Source: Semisulcospira habei
Taxonomy: Eukaryota > Mollusca > Gastropoda > Semisulcospiridae
NCBI GenBank assembly: GCA_036245525.1
Contig: BTPG01000003.1
Coordinates: 188,699,535-188,763,534, forward strand
Length of the DNA stretch: 64,000 bases
Direction of reading: 5' to 3'
The notes beneath the pieces were generated by a model. That model was not told the DNA's origin. It did not search any database and saw nothing but the letters and a program-made list of their open reading frames with translations. Both the position numbers and the translations under genes were made by a program. Each line of letters begins with the position of its first letter. Positions within the stretch are counted from its first letter, which is position 1. Positions 43,439 to 53,503 of this stretch are shown piece after piece.

Positions 43439-43717
43439 AAGTCTTCTAGTAGAAGAACCTTCCTCCTCCAGGAAAGGAATTACTGTTAATCTTTTCGTCG
43501 GCGTTTTTGTAGCTATTTCCTTTTTTGCAGGGTGGGGAAGCTACCCCCACGCCCAACCCCCTTACTAGGAGGACCAGGGGTTTTCTGTCGGGGTCACCTT
43601 CCCTTAGACCATGTTGGTTCACGGCACCTTATTTCATTCGGTGCACCCCTCTCACGAGGGACCCCCTATCCACCACCCAGGGGACGCGCCTCAACGCCGT
43701 ATGGTCCCAGCGCGAGG

Positions 43718-44030
43718 GTTGTCCTCCCCTATTTTGGCATTAAAATCGCCCATGACGATGGTGATGTCTCGCTCCGCACATTTGTCCAAGGCACTCTGGA
43801 GTCGGTCGTAGAACTCTTGTTTCTCTTCCTCGTCACTGTCATTAGTGGGCGCATAACACTGGATGACGTTCAGCTTGAGCTTTTTCTTGGTTCTAAAGGC
43901 TGCTGTGATAATTCTTGGCCCAAGAGGTTACCAGCCCATCAGCACTCTCTGTGCCACTGGTGACAGCATGAATGCTACACCTTCTGTATGGGGGGCATTC
44001 TCCTCTTCATGACCTGAATACAGAATCATC
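43718..44030 (-). pseudogene. 5' remnant of copy 2 (endonuclease N-part)
   Basis: It continues the copy 2 frame on the far side of copy 3: CYAPTND, VMGDFNAKIGED. A TAA replaces GAA in the GWEPLG segment (about 43928-43930). The 5' end is truncated at 44030. Confidence 0.85.
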
Positions 44031-44160
44031 TCCTTTATATTAACACTAACACAAATAACTAGGTCTGAAGCACACCACACTGGGCCTTATATCGACACAA
44101 ACACAAGTAACGAGTCTTAAGCATATCACACTGGTGGTTCCTTTATATGAACAGTTTTTA
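44031..44160. repeat. Minisatellite, two more units
   Basis: Two diverged units of the 37870 minisatellite (ACACTAACACAAATAACTAG ... and ACACAAACACAAGTAACGAG ...). Confidence 0.75.
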
Positions 44161-44467
44161 GAATTTCTCTTACAGGGATGAATACAGTTTTTGTAATTGA
44201 ATTGATGATTTTCTTTTCAGTTTCATTAGTCTTTGGTAACATTTTACACAAAACGAATTTGAGTAACACCAGTCCACTAGTTTCATCTACAGTGATTCCA
44301 TGTATTTCCTGAAGTTCAGCTACATAGATTTCACACAGTTTTATTGGATTTTGATCAAGTGTTCGTTTTGACCTTCCTCCACATACTCTACATAGAGAAT
44401 TTAACCTTTTAAAGTGAAAGGCTTCTGTGTGTGCAAATGTTTCTTGTGTATGTTTTGTTCCCCCCAT
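44126..44467 (-). CDS. Unidentified ORF with a CxxCGG cluster
   Basis: 113 codons. A start-proximal HFKRLNSLCRVCGGRSKR motif is followed by CEIYVAELQEIHGI and LLKFVLCKML. The spacing (CxxCG, about 30 residues, a helix ending in a hydrophobic-G-I, then a late Cys) reminds me of a zinc-binding module found near the N-terminus of some transposase-related invertebrate proteins, including RAG1-like ones. That is a weak impression. The C-terminal residues are encoded by the minisatellite. It could be an exon, a transposon relic or chance. Confidence 0.3.
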   Translation of the reverse strand: MGGTKHTQETFAHTEAFHFKRLNSLCRVCGGRSKRTLDQNPIKLCEIYVAELQEIHGITVDETSGLVLLKFVLCKMLPKTNETEKKIINSITKTVFIPVREILKTVHIKEPPV

Positions 44468-44479
44468 AACTGTACTGTC

Positions 44480-45251
44480 TACTCCTTAGGCTACACCATT
44501 TGGAACAAAGGAACCAGGATACTATGGATGAGCAGACAACAGTTAGTACATGATACTACTAAACAGTATCACATCTATATTGGAGGCTATGAGCAGAGCA
44601 TAAAGCACAGGGATTACACAGTACACAACAGTATTCCAGAACAGAGAATGAATGTTCAAACCAACTCGGTACTGTGAGGCTCGGATAAATTACCAGCCAT
44701 GTTCAGTCACACACAAACACGGTACCTGTCTTTATCCTCGGATTGCACTCTTTAAAAAAAATTTAACTGGAATAATACCACCAACACAGGAACCAGCACA
44801 CAACAGTTCACAAGTGTGTCAAACAGTTCTATGTAGAAAATCTTTGAAGAGGAGATAGAGAACATTAAACACAGGCATAGCCACCACACATCAGCAGTCC
44901 ATTACAGAGATTAGAGAAGGAATAGCTGATATCAGACTGTGACCTACTTAAGCCTGCTCGCTGCGGGAGTGGCTGCAGCAAGCATGTTGCTGGCTAAACT
45001 AAAGAGTGGAAAATTCAGCGTTCTGCACAGCCGTGTTGCCACCCTTTCTAGTGTCAGGGGTGGGATGTTTCCGCGGACATTCTTTCACAATTCCGCTGAA
45101 GCATATTTATTTTCTGCATCTAAAAACAACGAAAAAGACGGAAAAAAAAAACTCTTCTTAAATGGCAAAAAATTCTCAAATGGGTTGGATTTGTATGTAG
45201 TTTGGTTCACTATCGCCCGACACTTCCGGTAGCTTTAGGTCGCAGTGGAAA
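44480..45251. other. Intron 5 spacer between the two candidate exons
   Basis: No recognised gene. An ACTTCCGG (ETS-like) motif lies at about 45221-45228, just upstream of the candidate exon at 45252. Confidence 0.3.
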
Positions 45252-45316
45252 ATGGCGGTGAAAAAGGATATTGTTCAAGACAGAGTGCCGTTTAGTGTGC
45301 ATCTAACCATAAACTG
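45252..45316 (+). CDS. Candidate first coding exon (unproven)
   Basis: GGAAAATGGCGG is a good translation start context. The frame reads MAVKKDIVQDRVPFSVHLTI and then a split Trp codon at a GTAAGC donor. The ETS-like ACTTCCGG sits about 25 bp upstream. No partner exon was found and the short peptide was not recognised. It could be a nested gene or a promoter/leader carried by a transposon. Confidence 0.25.
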
Positions 45317-45847
45317 GTAAGCACATTCCATTTTTATACACGGCGGATCAGGAGTGTCATAACAAAGTCCATTTTTGGGGGTGTTTGGTCTCGCTTCCCC
45401 TGTCACCCCACCCGGGTCTGCCCTGGGGGACTTGGGTGGGGTTAGGTATTTTTTAGTTCCCAGGGTCACCCTGGTCAGCCCCACAGGGTGGGTTTTTCTC
45501 TCTATTCTGGGGCATGTGTTTCTGTCTACCCGAGGTCCATTCACCTGTATTTGCCTTTTTTAAACTCTCCCTACTGTCTGCACTGCCTGTAGCTCTTGAT
45601 ATTGGATGTGTGTTGCTAAATGGTCTTAGCTTTATTTAGGCCCCATGTGTTAGGTTTATTTAATGTGTTTGACCGGCTGGCGACATACATTCAATGTTCT
45701 GTTTAGTTGGTTGTTTTTTTTTTCACAAGCAGTGCAGGCACGTCCTGAGAAAGCCTTGTTGCTGTCGGGACGTTAAGCAATGTACAATCAGAATCGCTTC
45801 CCCTGTCGGTTTTTGGATACTTTGGCGAATGGTGGACACGCGCATTA

Positions 45848-45903
45848 CCCCCCCCCCCCCCACCCCCCCCCCCCCCCCCCACCCCCCCCCCCCCCCCCCC
45901 CCC
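45848..45903. repeat. Poly(C) tract with two A interruptions
   Basis: About 56 bp of C interrupted by A at about 45862 and 45881. Confidence 0.95.
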
Positions 45904-46176
45904 TGTTGTTTGATTTTTCGGCCGCTGAAAATGAAGGACGTTCCCCACCCCCCACCCACCCCCGTCGTTTGATTTTCCGCGTTTTCTTTGTTACTAGAAT
46001 CCCACCCCTGAGTATGGGCGCATAATAAATGGGGAATGCCACATCTCGGGAGAATTACGGACTTTCGCTTTTGGGCGCTTCCGTTCACGTGCTCTGTTGG
46101 TCTGTTGCAGTGCTCAGCTGTGTTTGTGCCCGGCCTGCCTGGGGTTCCAGTGGCCTAGTGACAATCATGACCCCTA

Positions 46177-47963
46177 TGCCTACCTTGTTCGGGCTGCTTC
46201 TCTTCCTGACCTTGCAGGGTTTGTGACTCTTGGAAGGAGCAATACTGGTCCCTCCTCTGGGACTTCTATCGACAGGACCGACCCTTGGCTGCCTGGGATC
46301 GCGGTATGATGCCTACGGCTCTTCGCCCCGTGGCTACCGCAACTGCTGCTGCTGTGCCTAACCCCCCCGCCCCCCCCGAGACCCCGCAAGTGGGTTTTAA
46401 TCGGACATTGGGGGGGTTGTCTGCGCAAAAGCTGACCGCTACTGACCAGTGTGCTCGCTCCCTGACCGTTCGGGCCCCCCCCCCCCAGTTGGGGATCGAA
46501 GCTTACGGACCCAGGGACCTCTCAGCTGGATGCAGCCAGACCAAGACCAGGGCCCAGGCCGATGATACGACACACACACAAGAGAGGCATTCACAGGCCC
46601 GATGCGCTCCCGCCTGTGGCCTTTTGCCCAGTGAGCTGAGCGCTCCGGAGGCGCACTCACCATTGAGCCCCGCCCATACGGTGCCTATCCACCCTGCGGC
46701 ACGGGGCTCAGATCGCAGACCACCACGGCACCAGCGGACGGATGGACACTCTCGTCGCAGATGCTCACTGTCACCCGTCGTTCTTCCTGGGCGGATGACC
46801 TTCCACCGGCATTCGGGGAGCCCAGACCCACGACTCGGGGACCTTCGCCCCGAAGGTCATCGCTCTTGCTTGCCGCAGGACTCTCGCAGTGCGGACTCCC
46901 CCCTCTTGGCGCATGGGGACTCACGGGCTGGCTGCCATCCTTCACAGCCACGGCACCTTCGGTCGCAGGTGAGTGCCGTTTTGGCTTCCAGTGTACTGCG
47001 CGTCGAGCTGTCTCCCCTGAGCTACCCACCCGGCCTCCAGGTTCGCGGACCCCTTCTTCTGGGGCGGCCGCGACCCTCTGCATGTTGCCCTCTACTGTCC
47101 GCCTGTGCGCAGGCTCCCCCCCACCCCCGCCCGCGCCCCTCGCGACCTCTCTGGTGGGGAGTGGGAAGATGGATGTCTACATCCAGAGGACTCCGCTTCG
47201 GCACTCTTTTCTCATCGTCCAACGGCGCTCTCCCTCGCCGCGGGCAGCAGTCCTCGTTCTTCGCTCCACAGCTCCTCACCTTCTGTCCCTCATGGAACCA
47301 TGGGATCCGAGACCATTAAGGCCCGGGGGCGCGGCCGCGCGTGATCACCAGCTCCCTCCCTCCAGCATGGTGCCCTCCGTCTCCTCCCCTCAAGCGGAAG
47401 ACCTCTGCCTCGGTCGACACCTTGTGTCAGGCTAAGCGCGTCAAGTCCCTCCCTCAACTCCCCCCATTTCGTGACCTAGCAGACGCATTCAACTCCCACC
47501 TGCAGCAGGGCAAATTGGGGGAAAGGAACTTCTTTGCCAAACGCTGATGGCCCGCGGATGTCGACATCCGTTTCCAGCAGTCTTGGTATGCGGGTCATTC
47601 CCAGGTTTTTTCGTGCCCCCTCTCACTGGTGGACGCAGCGGCGGTAGGGGGAGCGCAGGGAGAGACACTTTCCCGGGGCTCGACAAGACGGCAACCCTTG
47701 TGCGGAATGCCTCAGCCTGCCTCGGTATTTTTGAGCTTGCGACGCAGATGGTGGTCTGCCGCATTGAAGATTTCTGGGCTTCCCCAGAGACGCCGGATCC
47801 CCTACGCGATCTGCATTCCTTAGCAGTGACCGCCAATCGGGCGGTTTACCACGCCTCCACTAACGCGGTAGCAGCTACGGCTAACTGCCACTTGATGAGA
47901 CGGGACGCGGTACTGCAGCGGTGCACTGGGCTTCTGGCCTCAGTCAGGTACAGCTCAGGTTGA
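46177..47963 (+). pseudogene. DIRS-like gag-type ORF, D1
   Basis: It starts with a cysteine cluster (CLPCSGC...CRVC, 46177-46224; a TGA at 46207 interrupts it). A short W..LLWDFYRQDR segment and a long Pro/Ser/Arg-rich region with a stop at 47317-47319 follow. The conserved C-terminal part has SPPLKRKTSASVDT and WYAGHSQVFSCPL, and ends in CHLMRRDAVLQRC. A frame change lies near 47660, and TGA at 47545-47547 interrupts the frame. It corresponds to the D2 ORF. Its role is presumably RNA packaging (inference). Confidence 0.65.
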
Positions 47964-47989
47964 GCCTTAAAGGGAGCACACGGAATTGG

Positions 47990-48487
47990 GAGGCGGACCG
48001 TGACAGTTTTATGTCACTCTTGCAGCAACTGGGCTTCCTGGTCAACCACGGGAAATCGGACCTCTCACACTCCCGCACCTTCGTCCATCTGGGAATGGAG
48101 TTCCTGACCGAGCAGAACAGGGTGAGACTGACGGAAGCACGCATACTCAAGCTCTCGCTGTTAGCGCAGCAGATGGGCATCGCGGACACGTGCCCGGCCA
48201 GGACCTGGCTGCAGCTGCTAGGACTCGTCAGCGCCGTGGCGGAACTGCTTCCCCTCGGCAGGCTTTTTTCGCGGCTGATCCAGCTACATCTCCTCTACCA
48301 CTGGCGCCCGTCTTCGGGCAACCTGGTAGCCCTGGTACCTGTGGACCCCCTGGTTCGGCCACATCTCCAACGGTGGGCAGACACCACCTGGCTCGGGTTG
48401 GGAGTGCCCCTCGCCTCACACACACCCCCCCCCCCCCCCCCCCCCCCACCGCGGCTCTCGCTATGTACGGACGCGAACCGGTTGGGC

Positions 48488-48519
<32 letters not shown>

Positions 48520-48880
48520 TCTCCTGCCTGAATTCGCCGAGACTGCGCGCCAGTGGCCGCCAGCCTTTCAGAACAGAAACAGCAACTGGTTGGAACTGGA
48601 GGCGGTGCGCCAGGCGTTGGAACACTGGGAGTCTCGCCTCATGCACCAGGGGGTGCTGATCCTCTTGGACAACTCCACGGTGGTGTCCTACATTCAGAAG
48701 CAAGGGGACACCCATTCGCCATCCCTTTGCATGCTCATGTACCAGTTACTGCTTTAGTGCAGAGACCGCGACATCGAGCTCCAGGCGCGGCACATCCCTG
48801 GCCACCTGAACGTGCTCGCGGACTCCCTTTCTTGTCGAAGACAGCTTCTGCACACCGAGTGGACACTCAAGCCAGAGCTC
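47990..48880 (+). pseudogene. RT connection and RNase H, D1
   Basis: The frame begins in the RT end (LLQQLGFLVNHGKSDLSHSR) and continues with the connection (LLPLGRLFSRLIQLHLLYHW). The RNase H has LSLCTDAN with the first catalytic Asp, LELEAVRQALEHWE with the Glu, LLDNSTVVSYIQKQG with the second Asp, and HLNVLADSLSC with the last. A C23 tract (48425-48447) and a G28 tract (48488-48515) lie on either side of the first Asp where D2 has normal codons. TAG at 48756 interrupts the frame. Confidence 0.8.
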
Positions 48881-48900
48881 TTCCTGATGATGGGCGCTCA

Positions 48901-49110
48901 TTGGGAGATGCCCATGGTTGGCCTGTTTGCGACGTGGTGGAATGCCCAGCTCCCCTCTTTGTCTCGCCCGTGCCGGACCCGCTTGTGTGGGCAGTGGACG
49001 CCCTGTTGGGAGATGCCCATGGTTGACCTGTTTGCGACGCGGTGGAATGCTCAGCTCCCCCTCTTTGTCTTGTCCGTGCCGGACCCGCTTGTGTGGGCAT
49101 TGGACGCCCT
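48901..49110. repeat. 105 bp tandem duplication in D1
   Basis: Units 48901-49005 and 49006-49110, both starting TTGGGAGATGCCCATGG. The unit is 35 codons and keeps the frame. It duplicates the LFATRWNAQLP domain. Confidence 0.9.
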
Positions 49111-49340
49111 GTTGATCCCTTCGGATGGCCTCATGGCCTACGCGTACCTCGCAGCAAGGTTCTGCAGAAGCTCCGGTGCGCCAACGCGATTTTCTTCCTG
49201 GTCGCTCCCTTCACTTGGACCCGAAGCTGGACGACGGACCTTCTGAGCCTGGCCACGGACCCCCTGCTGCGGCTACCGTCGCCGCGCACGATGCTGAAAC
49301 AACCGCGGCAGAACCTGTTCCACCCATGCCCCGAGAGGCT

Positions 49341-49746
49341 CCAACTACACGCTTGGAGGTTGTGCAGACGGCCCTTGCCGCAAGAGGCTTCTTGGGTGCG
49401 GCAGTGGTGGCTATAACAGCTGCTCGCAGGTCTTCCATCCTGAGGGTTTACAAGGGGAAGTGGACGGTCTTCCAGGATTGGTGCCATGCCAGAGACCTGT
49501 CTCCCACTGCTCTTTTGGCACCCCAGCTGGCCGAGTTTTTCCTCGGGCTATTTACCGATCAGGGTCTGGCCCCCATTACCATCCGAGGGTATCTCTCCAT
49601 GATCGCTGGCACGTACCGGCACTTGGGCCGGCTGGATCCAGGAGCGTGTAAAAACCTGGCGGACCTCATGGCCCACTTCGAGTTGCAGCGCCCGGTCCAA
49701 CGTTCCCTGCTTCCGCAATGGGACCTTGCTTGGGTGCTCACGTGGC
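49341..49746 (+). pseudogene. DIRS-type tyrosine recombinase, N-terminal part, D1
   Basis: It contains the helical core-binding domain: ILRVYKGKWTVFQDWC, LAEFFLGLFTDQGLAP, TIRGYLSMIAGTYRH, and a segment ending WDLAWVLTWLN. DIRS elements integrate with a tyrosine recombinase instead of an integrase. The frame stays open up to the TTAA insertion point. The catalytic half is at 52369-52700. Confidence 0.78.
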
Positions 49747-50042
49747 TTAACCCTTTGAACCCAGCAAACTGCTGTAGTGGTTGGTGGCCTTGTATACCGT
49801 TTAGCCCGGCAAACCACTACAGCGGTGTCAGGTGTTTCGTATCGCGCGCCCGGTGACGCGCGAGCCTCGCTGCGCGTGTGGTGACCTCGCCCTTCACACT
49901 GAACTCTGTAGACACCAACGACACACATTGGTCACGTGTAGTACATGTATAGTCTTTACAACACTGGTACTTCCATCCGATCGTGTACAAGACACAACAC
50001 AGACACACTGATCATCATTCGATGCCGCTTATTACATGTTGT

Positions 50043-51945
50043 CTAATAATAATAAATAATTACGGTATTTATAATGCGCCTATCTTATAATAATTATAAC
50101 TCTAAGCATGCACTCACAACTCGTGCACGCATGCGCACGCTTTAGATAACGACTCACGTACCACAAATAGTGAAATACATTACGACAGTCAGCTTGGGGT
50201 GGGGAGTGTGGTGATATAGTGCTAGAACTGTTGAAAGAGGCGAGTTTTGAGGGCGGACTGGAAGGAGGAGAGGGAGTGTTTCAGACGGAGAGAGAGTGGG
50301 AGAGTGTTCCAGGTGGATGGACCGTATACTGAGAAGGAGCCGGGGCCGAAAGTGCTGAGTTTGGTGCAGGGGATGTGGAGGCGGAGAGGGTCGGAGGCGG
50401 AGCGGAGGGAGTGGGAAGGAGTGTAGGGGTGAAGTAAGTTGGAGAGATAGGCGGGAGCGCAGTTGTTCAGGGATTTGTAGCAGAGAGACAGTATCTTGTA
50501 TTGGATGCATTGTGGGATGGGAAGCCAGTGAAGGAGTTTGAGCAGGGGAGTGATGTGGTCTGATTTTTTCTTTCTGAGGACGAGGTGGGCAGCATTGTTC
50601 TAGACACGCTGGAGAGTGAAAGTGGTGGAGTGAGGGAGGCCGGAAAGGAGAGAGTTGCAGTAGTCGATGCGAGATAGGATGAGAGAGACAGGAAGTTTGG
50701 TGGCAGCTTCGGTAGTGAGGTACTTTCTGATCTGACTGATGCGGCGGAGGTGGAAGTAGCAAGCCTGGGCCGTGGCAGAGACGAAGCTGGTCATGGAAAG
50801 AGAGGAATCGAAGATAACGCCGAGGATTTTGGCCGAGTCATGGAGGGAGATGGGCGTGCTGTCGAGTAGAAGGTGGAGAGAGGGAGGGAGCTGGGAAAGT
50901 TTCTGGCGAGTGCCTACCAGCATGGCTTCCGTTTTGTCATCCTTCAGTTTAAGCTTGTTTGCTGTCGTCCAGCTTTTCACGTCTTCATAGCAGTCAGCCG
51001 TGTGAGTCGGTAGTGACTGAGTGTTGTCGAGTTTGTCTTTGTCTAGTAGTTGTAGCGTAGAGGTGGTGGTGTATGTGGTGAGACTGGATGATGTTGGACA
51101 GGGGAGAGGTGTAGAGTGTGAAAAGGACCGGGCCCAGGACGGACCCCTGTGGAACTCCGCAGGAAAGCGACTGGGTTGGAGAAGATGCCGTCGATGGTGA
51201 TGGACTGCTGTCTGTCGGAGAGGTAGGAGAGAAACCAGGAGTGAGCAGAGTCAGTGATGCCAAAGGAGTGGTGAAGGCAGTGGAGGATAGAGTGGTCTAT
51301 AGTGTTGAAGGCGGCAGAGAGGTCGAGTAGCGTAAGAAGGGAGATGTTGCCCGAGTCGGTGGAGAGAAGCAGGTCGTTTAAGATATGTAGAAGGGCTGTT
51401 TCAGTGCTGTGATGTTTGCGATAGGCAGACTGGAAAGGACTGAGGAGGTTGTTGTCGGCGAGGTGGAGGTTGAGCTGGTTGAGAACAACCTTCTCAAGAA
51501 GCTTGGACAGGAAAGAGAGATATTAGACTGGGCGATAGTTTTTTAGTTCGTTTGGGTCGAGGTTGTGTTTTTTGAGGAGAGGACGGACGATGGCGGGCTT
51601 GAAGATATCAGGGACGGAACCATTCTCTAGAGATGTGTTGATGATGTTGGTAATGAAGGGCAGAAGTTTTGGAAGGCCGTCCCGGTAGAGAGAAGCTGGG
51701 AGGGGGTCTAGTTCGCAGGTTTTGAGAGGCATGGACTTTATGGTCCTGAGGACTTCGTCCTGAGAGACAGGGCGCAAGGATGAGAGGGGGGTGTCGGGAA
51801 GGCAAGGCGGAGAAGGAAGAGTGTCAAGTGTGTTGTGCAGAGTTTGAATTTTGTCGGAAAAATAGGTGGAAAAAGCGGACGGGAGTTTTTCTTTGCTGTG
51901 TGTGTTGGGGAGAGGAGAGTCTTTAGAGTCTAGACCGTGGATATA
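50043..51945 (-). mobile_element. L2/CR1-like non-LTR copy 2, nested in the TTAA element
   Basis: The minus-strand copy includes RT from its fingers onward and an intact 3' UTR with a (TAA)n tail at the left. It extends further 5' than the copy at 12196 and shows the uninterrupted 3' UTR used to prove the insertion of RTE copy B. Confidence 0.85.
50218..51945 (-). pseudogene. L2/CR1-like reverse transcriptase, copy 2
   Basis: Reading the minus strand: PVSQDEVLRTIKSMPLKTCE, LYRDGLPKLLPFITNI, KNYRPV followed by a stop (about 51523). The second half reads AFNTIDH with Asn after the first catalytic position, and small deletions disrupt the YADD region (about 51050-51150). The region 50600-50980 is open and ends with TAG in place of CAG (QRV then stop). 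After that LLHWLPIPQ and LSNLLHPYTP continue to the natural end near 50228. It is clearly inactive. Confidence 0.82.
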
Positions 51946-52368
51946 CCTTATCAGTGGCAGGTGTAAACATTGACATTGGTGACAAGGTAGGGGCCTTACG
52001 TTGTATCGGCATGCTGGAAATGCATGGACACTTATGAGTCACACTAACAGACGCCCTATTTAGTGATGCATGTTAAATACCAGCGACCTGTCATGCATGA
52101 AAGACATTTTTTTTCAAGTTTATTGTCACCTGTCACTATTTCTGTCACCAGGCATTATGACACATGTGACACAGTGTGGTCAAGTCCATAAAACGGTAGT
52201 CCATCCAATGGCAAATCTGTACATATATACCTTTATGGGGATGTCTGTTGTAAAGTATTATTTACAAATATTTTACAGTGCACACCCATTTTCAACAGAA
52301 ATTTCTCAAATAAAGTCAGGGCTGAAGGGTTTATAGACTTCTTATTTACTCAGGGATGAAAGGGTTAA

Positions 52369-52700
52369 TTCGGGCCGGTTCGAACCTCTGCCCCTGGCCA
52401 CCTTGGCGGATGTAACCAGGAAGACCTGTTTCCTCCTCGCTCTCGCTTCGGCTTCCAGGGTCAGCGAAGTCCACGCATGGTCTGTGGCCCCATCCTGTCT
52501 ACAGTGGAGAGCGAACGGGTCAGTGCAGCTCCTGACGAACCCTGCCTTCCTGGCAAAGAACAGGCTGCCGGCAGTAGGGGCGCAAGTAATCACGCTCCAA
52601 CCCCTCCAGGGGTCTGATAGGTCGCATGAGTTGTGCCAGCAAGACCCTGTGCGTGCCTTACGGATCTACCTGTGCCGAACACAACCCCACCGGCGGGGCC
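52369..52700 (+). pseudogene. DIRS-type tyrosine recombinase, catalytic part, D1 (truncated)
   Basis: It resumes at FEPLPLATLADVTRKTCFLL and contains LALASASRVSEVHAW, the motif with the first catalytic Arg, and LTNPAFLAKNRLPA. It breaks off after RIYLCRTQPH (about 52680). The downstream His-x-x-Arg and the Tyr nucleophile are absent, so the enzyme is dead. Confidence 0.75.
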
Positions 52701-53443
52701 AAGATATACGCAGTACACATGTTGCTCAGACTGAGATCTGTACTGTAGCAACACAGAAACCAGTGCAGATTGTTACCCTGATGCTAATAGCGATGGAAAA
52801 AAAAATCCATGTGTCCACTTGGGATAACCGAGCATATTCTGCAGTCAGCTAGCGATGTTTCCTTGTTGTAAACGTAAACCCAGATAAGAATAAGAGTACT
52901 TTATTATCTCGAAAGGAGAAATTCGGTTGATAAGGTTTCATTGTGATGATGTAATTTGTAAAGCAGAACTTAAGCCGACACATTTTAATGTGCTTGCAGA
53001 GGTTCATGTGAATCTATGTCTTTTGCGAAAGGCAGGGAGAGGCATGATTGCGCTGCCGGCTGCTATCATACTGGTAGTCTCATGCAACAGCCATAGAATC
53101 TTAAAAACTGCTGCAGTGGCAATAAATCATGACAATGTATGCCGTCCCTTGGTTACATTTACATCTATGAATAGGCAGCACCGTAGTATGGGTTTGGGGC
53201 TACGTCTGCGCACTGTGTGTTGCAGGGCTCGTGCGGCGTGAATGTAAGGATTCGTTGATGGGCTTGTACCACAGATATCGTTCTGAAGTCAGTCTTTGCG
53301 AGCAGAGATTTTTAAACCTTTTTGAAAGGCGTTGGACGGATATTTTAGGAGAATTTGGGTGGTGCATGAATATTTGAGGACATGACATTTTCTGGCGGTG
53401 GTTGAATGTTTAGGAGTTTGTTGTTTGGTGTTTTTGTTTGTTT

Positions 53444-53444
<1 letters not shown>
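52701..53444. other. Intron 5 spacer, nothing recognised
   Basis: Non-coding sequence without a recognisable feature. Confidence 0.4.
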
Positions 53445-53499
<55 letters not shown>

Positions 53500-53503
53500 G
53501 GGG
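53445..53503. repeat. T34-G25 homopolymer pair
   Basis: 34 T directly followed by 25 G. Confidence 0.95.

Larger units (their letters stand above)
40415..43717 (-). mobile_element. GTAA-tailed non-LTR copy 3, full length, nested in copy 2
   Basis: It is bounded by the direct repeat GTTGTCCTCCCC (40403-40414 and 43718-43729), followed on both sides by T. Length is 3.3 kb. It carries a 5' UTR (about 43440-43717), an endonuclease and an RT, and ends in (GTAA)n. Because the host copy is the same family, the pair gives a direct relative date. Confidence 0.92.
37929..44030 (-). mobile_element. GTAA-tailed non-LTR copy 2 (contains copy 3)
   Basis: It is flanked by TCCTTTATATTA at 37917-37928 and 44031-44042 (12 bp target duplication). 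It is truncated at its 5' end (right) inside the endonuclease domain. Copy 3 of the same family is inserted at 40415, dividing copy 2 into 37929-40414 and 43718-44030. Confidence 0.92.
46030..49746 (+). mobile_element. DIRS-like retroelement D1, left part (RT core deleted)
   Basis: Order: leader, gag-like ORF, a fragment of the RT end, RNase H, a terminal DIRS/Ngaro-type domain, tyrosine recombinase. The RT fingers/palm are missing between about 47945 and 47990 compared with D2. The recombinase is interrupted at 49747 by a TTAA element and resumes at 52369. Confidence 0.8.
49747..52368. mobile_element. TTAA-flanked DNA element inserted in the DIRS recombinase
   Basis: TTAA at 49747-49750 and at 52365-52368. 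Termini are inverted: TTAACCCTTTGAACCC at left, and reading inward from the right TTAACCCTTTCATCCCTGAG. Removing the insert with one TTAA rejoins the recombinase codons in frame (W-L-N-S-G-R-F-E-P). The termini resemble those of the hairpin MITEs at 29 and 56 kb. It holds an L2/CR1-like insertion in its middle. No transposase is seen. Confidence 0.85.

Noticed and set aside
45780..46042. Pro-rich and Gly-rich ORFs on both strands
   Set aside because: They are translations of the poly(C) tract and change frame with every run length.
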